Positions 55,958 through 64,000 of a stretch of 64,000 bases of DNA are shown piece after piece. The translations under genes and the position numbers were made by a program. A model generated the notes under the pieces. That model was not told where the DNA came from. It did not search any database and was given only the letters and a program-made list of their open reading frames with translations. Every line of letters starts with the position of its first letter. The stretch's first letter is position 1. Origin of the DNA: Ilex aquifolium (lineage: Eukaryota > Streptophyta > Magnoliopsida > Aquifoliales > Aquifoliaceae); NCBI GenBank assembly GCA_951799425.1, contig OX637398.1:19230270-19294269 (forward strand), in the 5' to 3' direction.

Positions 55958-57781
55958 AAAATTCCTTTTTCGGCAAGGTTTCCCATTGAAATTAAACAAG
56001 CCGCAAATGATTCTATAGACCATAGGGTTTTGATTCTTACCCCCAGTTCAAGTAGGGTTCTTGTTCTTGGTCCCTACTTTAAGTCATATGTTTGCAAAAG
56101 ATTCTCTAACCATTACCCTGTCCACGAAGGCAAAACCCTAATATCGATGAGCAAGGAATCAAGGAAACACTACCACTCATCCCTTAAAGAGGGTGAAAAT
56201 TCTCAAGAAGTTGTTGATATGCCTCTAGTGTCACTACTATCGATGAGCAAGGAATCAAGGAAACTCCTCTTGTTTACAGAAAGGCATGTGTTCCCCCTTC
56301 TTTGAGTGTCCAAAAGGAAGAAACTCCTGCAGAGGCATCCTCATTGCCCATACCGACTAACTCTTCTTTTGAAAGGAACAAAGAAATAATCATTTCTCCT
56401 TTTGATAGTGGAGACATGCTGATTCGCAAACTCATCCCCACCGCCAAGCAGACTGGCAAAAGGTTCAAGGTGGCTGCTAAGGTAAAAATCATATCTTCCA
56501 AGTCCCTTACTCTCTTCCTCTTTTGAATATGTTCTCTAAGATTTCAATCCTTCCCTTGCAGAGGGGAAATAGAAAAATTTATGTGCCATTAGAACATAAT
56601 AGTCCTAAGGATCCTCTCTAACCTCCTTTAAGACAAGAAGAAAGTGCCCCTCCAAGGGACCAAGGAGACAATACTATGGCTACCATAGTAGTTGCCACTC
56701 TTGTGAGCCAATTCATGCTCTTTCTACCTATTGAAGCTCAACTAATAGCCATTCAACAAGACCCTTCTGATGCAACTAATACTAATCTTGAGGAACCTAT
56801 CTGTGAAGATTATGTTATTCCATGCTCCATGCCCCATGTGGAGAATCAAATTGATTCTTATCGACTGGAGACCTTTTAACAGAAACCTCCTACCAACCCA
56901 AATCCTGTTCATGCAAAGGTCACCTATGAAGGTTCTTTTGCACCAGCACCTCCTAACAACCCCATGGCCAAACCTGAGGGCTAAACATATCAGCTGAAGA
57001 AATCCCTACCATCTGCTTCTTCTGTGAACCATATAAATCTCTTACAATCTTTCTTTCCCTTTGTTTTCTTTACATTTGTTCAATAATCCCCCATTTTATT
57101 TCCTAAAATCTATGTATGAAACTACATCCCATTCCTCAATATCTGACTTTGATATTGAGGCCATCTATCAGAAGGCTGATGATTTTTTAAGGGCAATCGA
57201 TTTTGTGACTACCTCCAGTTCTCTCCCTCCCATCGAAGAAGCTATGAAACACGAATTATCACGCTTCTTCAAACTACTAGAGTTTTCTTTTGAACAACTT
57301 ATTCAGGATGATATTTCGACTGTGACATCTTGTCTGGCCAAGATTGCTGCTATTTCATCCACTTATTTCACAGAACAACAACAACAAGTGTCCTACATGA
57401 GTGCTCATCTTCAAACTAAGATCTTTTAAGCCTACTATTTCCAAGATGAAGTGAAGACCAAGATAGGATTCACTGACTCTATAAAAAATTTTGCTCCTCA
57501 GCTTACTTCGAACAAAGAGAATAAGGAGAAAATAGTAGGATGCCATCTTACTTTAGGATGAGATAGAGCTCAGAGAGAGGTTATCAAATGTGGTGGAGCA
57601 GAGAGCTAGGATAAGGCAGGAAAGGGAAAACTTGCTTTTGAGCACCAAGGAACTGCTGACCAACTACCAAGATGGAAGTGGCAAACTATTAGCTGCAGCA
57701 GAAAGCTTGAAGCATGCCCAACAACAACTAAGATTGCTATCGAAAGAATGGAATACCTTCAAGCTTGACTTCCCTTTATAG

Positions 57782-58408
57782 ATAGAATCATTGTAGCCTT
57801 AGTGTCTCCTTTTTCTTTCTCATACTTTGTACAATATAACTTGGCCATTTGGTCTTTTAATATAAATTTTTCGACTTTTTTTTGTGGTCCACATGTTTTT
57901 GTTTGGTTTTATTTTGTATTGTAAAGTTATTTTAGCATTCCCAAGGGACCATGTGGCTTTTGGTAACCCCACTCAACTACAACCTGGCCATCAGGTCTTT
58001 TGATTAATATAAAAAAACTACTTTATGGCCCGTGAACTGATTCATTATATGACTAAAGTATTCAGAACCATCGAATATTAGTTAATATAATAAAGGAACA
58101 TAAGCTAAACTTTATATTCCCTTTCTGAAAAGAGATACAACTGGAATACAACTTTATGACATAGAGGAAATACACTTAGGGTTATTCCAAACACTAAAGG
58201 GCTTGTCTCTGATTCCCTGTGACTTCCATTCTGGGAGGCTTTAGCAGATTTCAGATAACCAAATTTTCTTGGTTATCTTCTCTTGTACCCATTTTTCTTA
58301 GTTTTATTTACCACTGCACAACACTGTCAAATCAATTGACAGAAGCAACAACTAATGCCTTCAACTTCCTCACTTTGTACCCTAGACATTCCTTCTATAC
58401 TCACTTCA
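57782..58408. other. G5 spacer between aORF and pol remnant
   Basis: No coding recognised; T-rich stretches near 57870 and 57890. The missing RT, RNase H and integrase should have been around here, so it includes the deletion junction. Confidence 0.45.
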
Positions 58409-59060
58409 CTAGCAACCACTTGCAATTCCAAGATCTCTTATAGGTCTCATTGATACTCTTCTGGCAGCCATTTTCCATTTTAAGACCTCTTGTAGGTCCT
58501 CTTGATATTCCTCTGTAGACTTCCTATCTTCTGATATGGGTTGTAGGAATTCAAACCTAGCCAAATCATGGCAGATCTGGTGCAAGCTTTCCTCAAGACC
58601 CTTATCAAATTGGTTTGCACCACTGCTTTGCCCAATTGAGTTCAAATCTCTATGATAAAAGTGAGCCTCCACATTGTATGCATCTGCATAAAAAAGATTG
58701 ACATCTCTCAATACACTTTCATCCCTTTTCTTCCTTCATCATCACTTTTTGATATGAAAATCAGAGCTTGATACGGGGATGATGGCACATAGCCATTAGC
58801 ATGTATCTAATCTCTTTCCAGAAGAGCATTGAAATTAAATGAAGAATCCACCACAAAGAATGTTGGTGTAGTGTTCCTATTGCCTACTTGGAGTTGTACA
58901 GACAAAATTTCCCTTCCAGAAGAGGATCTTCTTACAAAGTTACTAACTGTGATGTTAGTATGAAGCAAGTCCTTTTCTCCTTTGTTTAGGACTTTGATCA
59001 TCCTCGAAGGCAAAAAGTTAACCACTACCTCTTGTCAACCAAAACTTTGTTGACTGGTTG
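58409..59060 (-). pseudogene. G5 Ogre/Tat-type protease and following segment
   Basis: Minus strand: VLVDQEVVVNFLPSRM (active-site block, normally D-G-G or D-S-G, here DQE), NKGEKDLLHTNITVSNFVRR, SVQLQVGN, TPTFFVVDSSFNFNALLERD, then, after a stop, HANGYVPSSPYQALIF. This is the retropepsin-to-RT linker wording of Ogre/Tat elements. 58409-58711 (FYADAYNVEAHFYHRDLNSI) continues the linker; RT never appears. The active-site change and stops mean no activity. Confidence 0.7.
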
Positions 59061-60150
59061 ACAATCGATATGGGCCTGTATGTACAATGGCCTTAGATGC
59101 TTAGATAATACCTTCTTGGAAGGGTGAAATATCACTCTATCTGCCCCCCCAATCTATTTGCTCTATACTTACAGACCTTCCATCAGGTCTGAATTGCTTC
59201 ATAGTTCCTGCAAACACTGCTGTTAATTCAGTGTTGTCTTCCACATCTCCTGCCAATTTGTTTGGTTGTCCTGGATTATACTTGAATGCCTCAGGTAGAG
59301 TCAATATCATGTTGCATGACGCATCATCTCTGAGGAGGGGTTTCTATATCCTAAAAGTCCATTTAATGATTATGGGAATAACTTCATTTTTAAATTTCCA
59401 CTATTTCCAACTTCCACACAATTGAAAGTGAATCTTCCTATGTGTTCTATTGTAGATTGATTCTCTTCACAGAGAAAAGATGGAATTCTAGGATCTTATA
59501 TCCCCTTGGGAATTCCTCATAGTCAACTTATAGTGGGTAAGGCTTTCTGAACACAAGTCTCTATGTCTTCTATGGTCAGGACCATAAAGGTCTTGAATCA
59601 TTTCCTCCAACTGATTTCAGTTAAAAGCCATGTTTTGGTGAATTTCCATGTGTTCCATTTGGTCAAAAGGTTGCCCCCTGCCCTTGGGTTAAATTCCTCT
59701 ATAGGTTCCATTGGGGGAACGATGTGTCTCACACGACCCCTTCTAGGAAATTCAAGGGCCATCATTTGCCCATTTCTTCCCCTAGAAGGTTCCCCATCAA
59801 ACACCATGTTAAAGTGGTTGGTACTGGTGGGGGTCTTTGGTTTTCTAGATAAAGTACCACAAGACCGGTATTTCCTTCCTCCACCACTTGATTACTAATC
59901 ATAGTGGTTGATTTTTGATTAATGGATCTTGACATTAGTGTCTAGACATTCATTAGTTCATGCATGGCATTAACTAATTCTTGTCTAATGCCAGAAATGG
60001 GGTTGTGCAATAGCTGTTTCAAGTCCTGTACAAACTCTTACATCTGCAAACTATCTTGGCCATTGAATTGTCCATTCCTTGGATTTGCAGACTCCCCTGG
60101 ATTGGTACTCGAACTTGCTTCATGATTACTGATAATGATGGAATTTCGGG
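59061..60150 (-). pseudogene. G5 gag remnant
   Basis: Minus strand begins near 60150 with MAAHTRNSIIISNHEASSST and a Gln/Asn-rich stretch (NPRNGQFNGQDSLQ), then SRSINQKSTTMISNQVVEEG, LENQRPPPVPTTL and, in another frame, LEFPRRGRVRHIVPPMEPIE. Many stops are present. This matches the expected position of gag between leader and protease; the core domain is too worn to identify. Confidence 0.5.
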
Positions 60151-60152
60151 TA

Positions 60153-60960
60153 TGGGCCGCCATAATCAAGAGCTCAATAAGTCCAGGAGGCCTCTACTTG
60201 CATAGTGGCCCAAATGGATCACCCGCAGCATGTCCACGCCAAGAGTAGAATAGACCACGCCCAAAAGGTAAAGCCCAACAGTACCAGAAGGCTTGAAGTC
60301 CAGCCCAACCCCAATCCAAATCAGCTGGAGGTCAGCTCGAGATAAAGGAGCTCAGCCCAATGTCTATCCTCAAGCACTCCCGTCGCACCACGTGTCCTGA
60401 GGGCAAAGGGACCACTTCTGACACCCATAACGAACACGGACTCTCTGTCACAAAGAATATTGGCACGCATAACCGCTCAAGGACTGTGGGTCCAGTGGCG
60501 TCATGTGACATAGGTCGCTACAGGACAAAAATAGAAGGGCCCACAAAATCAGCAGAAAGGAAGAAAGAGCCGCAGGAAACCCTAGAAGCATCACTTGTAT
60601 AAATAGGATATTATTACACCACAGTAGACACAGTCATCATCTTCCTCGTTGTCTGCATTGCAAGCTATATTGTTAAGCTTGTATTCTCTAAGCATTTCTT
60701 GTAAAGGCACTAAGCTGAAAGAACTATTGTAATAGCACCCTTTAAGCAATATACTCCCCCAAGGAGCAAGAGACTCTCTTACAGTGGACGTAACCTTGGT
60801 TTTTCAACTAAGGTGAATCACTTACATCGTGTTCTGATTTTCCTTTCACTGCTTTACCCATTTCTAATCCTTACACCTATTATGCATCTTCTCCGAGCCG
60901 ACTGGCCACAGTTCTGGACTTGGGCTAATTTATCCGAGCACCATCGATTACCATTAGTTG
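60153..60960 (+). repeat. LTR-like insert in the G5 leader
   Basis: Plus-oriented LTR features: TATAAATAGG at 60599, a leader with TTGTATTCTCTAAGC, a GTAACCTTGG...CTTACATCGTGTTCTG segment, an end near ATTACCATTA and then TTGGCGTCATTTCCACAG, the phrase that follows many plant Ty3 LTRs. The left edge TGGGCCGCC at 60153 is a guess. It separates the G5 gag from the G5 5' LTR. Confidence 0.5.
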
Positions 60961-61078
60961 GCGTCATTTCCACAGTTTCGTTAGTCTGAAACACGATCTC
61001 ATATTGTTTTCTTATTCTCACCATTTTCCTAGATCCAAGTTAGGAATGTTGTCTTACTGGGCGTGCCAAAAGATGATT

Positions 61079-61583
61079 GCTCCAAAATCTATTATTATAG
61101 ACGGAGGAGACTTGATTGACAGACAGTTCTCAGGTGATTGCTTATAATTGGTTCAATTTCCTTATTTCAGGACTTTCTTGGATGAATTTTAAAGGGATAA
61201 ACATACAGAACAATGAACTAATAAAAAAGAATTCATTTATTAATTCAGTCAAAGGGATTTCAGTTACAAAAAAAGACTGAATTAACAGCCTTGGTTACAG
61301 CAGTAACTACTTCCTAAAACTAACTTAACATTACTCATAAAAATGCACAAATCGTGGGTCTTGTGGGGGTTTGAATGTATCATTTAACTTATCCATCGTC
61401 TGCCTTTTATAGCCACTAATTTTGACGATCCTCCCTCCATCGACGGTTATCTTGCTGGTAACTCTCAGACAGTTATCTCACTTTTTGAAACAAAGTTATA
61501 ATTGATCATTTCCCACCTTTTTTTCAGATTTGACAAATATTGATGCATCAAACATTCCCATAATTTTGTATTTTAGGTTCAAA
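61079..61583 (-). repeat. 5' LTR of G5
   Basis: Minus orientation starts TGAACCTAAAATAC and ends ATTTTGGAGCA, followed by the leader ATCATCTTTTGGCACGCC. Homologous to 53693-54227. Confidence 0.82.
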
Positions 61584-61704
61584 CAAGCGAAAAAAAAAAA
61601 AAATTCTCAGGAAATCTTGATTTCCTGCTAAACAAACACAATAAAATCTATTTTTTTTCGCTTTCCCTCATTTTCCACCACTCTCTCGCTAACCAAACGG
61701 AGTC

Positions 61705-62477
61705 ATAGTGTTAGGCGCATACAACTCAGTCCCCTACCAAAGAAATTCAAGAGTATCAACACATTGGTGTATGTTCCTGTTGATATCCTATTTCAAATGC
61801 CTTGGTTGCTAATTTGACTAACCTCCTTTCTTAGGAACCAAGATTTTATTCCCAGGATTCCAAGTTCCAAGCTGGAAATCATCACTGCAACACGAGTATG
61901 GTGATCTCTTACTAAATCATATTAGTTCCTTGTTTTTCCACCTCATCGGTGGATATTGTTGGTTGCCACTGGGTTTTCAAGGTCAAGAAGCATGCTATGG
62001 TTCTATCAAATGTCTGAAAACCTGCTTGGTTACTAGGATTTAATCATTCAAAAAAGAATATATTATGATGATTTCTTTTAGATCAATTTTCAAACCATAT
62101 GTTATTTGCACAATTCTTTCCCTAGCTATCTCTCACAAATGACCTTTGCAACAACTTGATATTCCTAATGCATTTTTAATGGTTTTTTTTGGGAAAAAGT
62201 TCATGAAATTACCACTGATCTTTCCTAGCCCTATCATGTTTGCAAACTTCATTTAGAATTTGAGGGGTTCAAACAATCTGCCTGGACTTGGTTTCATTAC
62301 ATCCATTTGTTCTTCATTGAATGTAGCTTCTTTAACAACCAATCTGGTACCTCTCCCTTTATTCGGAAATTCTAGGCACATATTATAATCATATTATTAT
62401 ATTTTGATGATATATTTGAAGGAGTCAATTGCTTGGAGTTTGGATTTTCAGTTAGAGTACCAAGTTAGTTTACTTTC
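61705..62477 (+). pseudogene. C3 copia reverse transcriptase remnant
   Basis: Directly after the Harbinger terminus. Copia RT wording in several frames: FKPYVICTILSLAISHK near 62090, QLDIPNAFLMVFF near 62155, HVCKLHLEFEGFKQSAW near 62235-62290, and ILLYFDDIFE near 62395 (YVDD box read as YFDD). Heavily decayed, interrupted at 62478 by C4. Confidence 0.65.
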
Positions 62478-62710
62478 TGTTAGAATAAATCCTAGTTTCT
62501 AGGGGTGTTGATTTAGTTTTTGACTTATTCCTTGCTACATGTATAACATAGCTTAGATCATGCAATCACGAGCTACTTTTCCGTTTTCTAGTTAGTGTAG
62601 ATTATTGTAAGGCTATTAAAGCTAGATCAATGTTTTCACTAAAGTAAGTCATTCCTTCAGTTTGTATTGTGCTCTTGATCTTCTACTTATATTGTTGATC
62701 AACTACTCCA
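62478..62710 (+). repeat. 5' LTR of C4
   Basis: TG at 62478, CA at 62709-62710; seven bases separate it from the primer site. Short LTRs of 200-300 bp are common in copia. The 3' partner is outside the window. Confidence 0.7.
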
Positions 62711-62717
62711 AAAAAAC

Positions 62718-62730
62718 TGGTATTAGAGCC
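62718..62730 (+). other. C4 primer binding site
   Basis: TGGTATTAGAGCC differs by one base from the iMet-complementary TGGTATCAGAGCC. Confidence 0.85.
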
Positions 62731-62796
62731 CCCACTAGGCCTGAGACGAAAGAAATTCGCAGCTTTGAGTGACTTACAAACACAGTGCGAGAGAGA

Positions 62797-63600
62797 GATG
62801 AAAAGCGAAGGAAATTTTGTCCAACCTGCAATACCACGCTTTGATGGTCACTATGACCATTGAAGAATGCTTATGGAGAATTTCCTGAGAAGCAAAGAGT
62901 ATTGGAGCCTGGTAGAGACAAGCTACACAAAACCAGAGGCAGGTGCAGCTGTGACAAAGGCACGGTAGAAGAAGCTTGAGGAGCTAAAGTGAAGGACCTA
63001 AAGGTGAAAAATTATCTTTGCCAATCAATCGACAAAACCATTCTGGAGACTATATTGGAAAAGGACACCTCAAAGAAGATCTAGGACTCGATGAAGAAGA
63101 AATAAGAAAGCAATGCTAGGGTGAAGCGCTCGATTCTTCAAGCACTGAGGAGGGATTTTGAAACTCTGGAGATGAAGGTGACTGAGAGCTTTACTGATTA
63201 TTTTGCTCGAGTTATGTCAGTTGCTAACAAAATGCGGGTGTACAGAGAGCAAATGAGAGATGTTACAATTATGGAAAAGATTCTTACATCTTTGACTGAC
63301 AAATTTAACTATATAGTTTGCTCGATCGAGGAATCTAAGGATGTTGATGCACTCACCATTGATGAACTGCAAAGTTCACTCATTGTGCATGAGCAAAAGT
63401 TCCACAGGAGCAATGGAGAGGAACAAGCTCCAAAGGTGACTGTTGATGAAAGAAATGGTAGAAGAGGGCGTGGCAGAAGCAATTATAGAGGGAGAGGTAG
63501 AGGAAGAGGGCGTCAAGCCTTCAATAAAGCCATAGTTGAGTGCTATAAGTGCCACAAACTTGGCCTTTTTTCAGTATGAGTGTCCAAACTGGGACAAAGA
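62797..63600 (+). pseudogene. C4 gag (UBN2-type) with zinc knuckle
   Basis: MKSEGNFVQPAIPRFDGHYD at 62797 is a typical start of copia gag; a stop (TGA, at the Trp of the HW motif) and shifts follow. The UBN2-type core is clear from 63121: RRDFETLEMKVTESFTDYFA, RVMSVANKM, KILTSLTDKFNYIVCSIEES, TIDELQSSLIVHEQ. A basic RGRGRSNYRGRGRGRGRQ tail and a zinc knuckle (CYKCHKLGLF then QYEC) follow, with a frameshift inside the knuckle near 63565 and its His replaced by Leu. Confidence 0.85.
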
Positions 63601-64000
63601 GGCAAACTATGCAGAATTAGATGAGCATGAAGAGATGATGTTAATGTCTTACATGGAGATGCATGAAGCCAAGAAAGAGGATGCATGGTTTTTGGACTTG
63701 GGGTGCTCAAATCACATGTGTGGAGATAGGAGCATGTTCAGTGAGCTGGATGAAAGTTTTACACAAAAAGTGAGGCTTGGAAACAGCACCAGAATGACAG
63801 TGCTTGGCAAAGGAAATGTCAAACTAAACTTGAATGCTTTAGTCCGTGTCATTATAGAAGTCTTCTACATTCCGGAATTGAAGAACAACCTCCTCAGTGT
63901 GGGGACAATTACAGAAAAAGGGGCTTGCAATCCTAATCCATGCAGGAATGTGCAAGATCTATCATCCAGACAAGGGTTTGATCATTCAAACAAATATTAC
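63601..64000 (+). pseudogene. C4 protease start
   Basis: Continues the frame after the knuckle: EDAWFLDLGCSNHMCGD near 63680, where the catalytic D-S-G reads D-L-G, then VRLGNSTRMTVLGKGNVKLN, VFYIPELKNNLLSVG. This is the copia protease and the run-up to GAG-pre-integrase, cut by the window end. The active-site change probably abolishes protease activity. Confidence 0.8.

Larger units (their letters stand above)
54413..57781 (+). pseudogene. Antisense ORF (aORF) of G5, split by a CACTA element
   Basis: Runs opposite to gag-pol. It starts MAPKKQNPPSSTTSKY at 54413, is interrupted by CACTA (54458-55957), and continues from 55961 (IPFSARFPIEIKQAAND, SSSRVLVLGPYFKSY). Later blocks: FERNKEIIISPFDSGDMLIR (56371), TNLEEPICEDYVIPC (56780), FDIEAIYQKADDFLRAID (57150) and a coiled-coil C-terminus (VEQRARIRQERENLL, LAAAESLKHAQQQLRLLSKE) ending at 57781. 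Known Tat antisense ORFs encode proteins of uncertain role, some with a plant-mobile-domain-like region. Here the core is not recognisable and several stops and shifts occur. Identity rests on position, orientation and general character. Confidence 0.55.
53693..61583 (-). mobile_element. G5: Tat/Ogre-type Ty3 element with antisense extra ORF
   Basis: Direct LTRs of about 0.5 kb at 53693-54227 and 61079-61583. On the minus strand: 5' LTR (61.5 kb); leader with TTTTGGCACGCCCAGT, typical of this group; gag remnant; Ogre-type protease. RT to integrase are deleted. An ORF on the opposite (plus) strand, a polypurine tract (minus GAGGGGGAATTTTTT) and the 3' LTR follow. An antisense ORF before the 3' LTR is a recognised feature of Tat-lineage elements. 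No TSD is visible (left flank GGTCT, right AACAA). Confidence 0.78.
47028..61704 (-). mobile_element. PIF/Harbinger DNA transposon with nested insertions
   Basis: Terminal repeats: left GGCTCTGTTTGGTTAG (47028), right GACTCCGTTTGGTTAG read on the minus strand (ending 61704), 14 of 16 identical. Both genes of the superfamily are on the minus strand: a DDE transposase (51.1-52.1 kb) and a Myb/SANT protein (47.6-50.8 kb). Removing the solo LTR and G5 leaves about 4.5 kb, the normal size of an autonomous element. Candidate 3 bp TSDs are GTA and ATA, not a perfect match. It inserted in copia C3. Confidence 0.82.
62478..64000 (+). mobile_element. C4: Ty1/copia element, 5' part, runs off the window
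   Basis: 5' LTR of about 233 bp (TGTTAGAATAAAT to CTACTCCA), a primer site TGGTATTAGAGCC, gag, zinc knuckle and protease. It sits in the C3 RT remnant. The rest lies beyond 64000, so no TSD can be tested. Confidence 0.85.

Noticed and set aside
60360..60602. 80-residue plus-strand open frame
   Set aside because: Lies in the LTR-like insert upstream of its TATA box; no recognised family.

Overview
This is plant nuclear DNA, very probably from a repeat-rich eudicot, and essentially all of it is transposable elements. The evidence is LTR retrotransposons with tRNA-iMet-type primer sites (TGGTATCAGAGC and variants), plant chromovirus and Tat/Ogre-type Ty3 elements, Ty1/copia elements, a DUF4283-type L1 LINE, PIF/Harbinger, MULE, CACTA and Helitron DNA transposons, and tRNA-derived SINEs. 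I see no intact host gene, rRNA, tRNA or CRISPR array. Every long open frame is transposon protein, most broken by stops or frameshifts. The species cannot be named from this sequence.

Layout. 1-1058: featureless AT-rich DNA. 1059-7425: Ty3 chromovirus G1 on the minus strand, with a 2.2 kb 3' LTR, pol, and gag truncated at its 5' end. 7.5-8.9 kb: a tiny LINE tail and a non-autonomous Helitron. 9037-16456: old copia C1 (minus), split by a younger copia C2 (plus, 9558-15374). 16457-31644: a full-length L1 LINE (plus) that landed in the C1 LTR. The LINE is itself split by a solo LTR (16920-18739) and by a young non-autonomous Ty3 element G3 (22203-29332). Without these inserts it measures about 6.2 kb. 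32.5-33.3 kb: LINE relic (minus). 33355-34965: 5' part of a MULE. 35.0-35.75 kb: GC-rich minisatellite. 35.76-37.29 kb: deleted Ty3 element with a gag/RNase H junction (minus).

From about 37.4 to 62.48 kb an old copia (C3) is the outer shell of a deep nest. It holds Ty3 element G2 (38.2-45.65 kb), whose 3' LTR carries a gag-protease-only Ty3 element G6 (41159-44198). It also holds a two-gene PIF/Harbinger transposon (47028-61704). Harbinger contains a solo LTR (47743-50006), a SINE (52.08-52.27 kb) and a Tat-like Ty3 element G5 (53693-61583). G5 carries an antisense extra ORF split by a CACTA element (54458-55957), which itself holds a 106 bp SINE. At 62478 a copia element C4 starts and runs off the window.

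Target-site duplications (TSDs) fix many of these insertions: GTATC for G3, GGTTT for C2, ACGCC for G6, ACTAC for the solo LTR in Harbinger, TACAACT for the inner SINE, a 14 bp repeat for the LINE, and AAA for CACTA. Two themes stand out. First, several LTR promoters carry clusters of short palindromes (CGTTCGAACG or GGTACCGGTAC), in the clearest cases just upstream of the TATA box. Second, stop codons in G1 and the LINE are almost all explained by CGA-to-TGA or TGG-to-TGA/TAG changes, as expected from long-term cytosine methylation.
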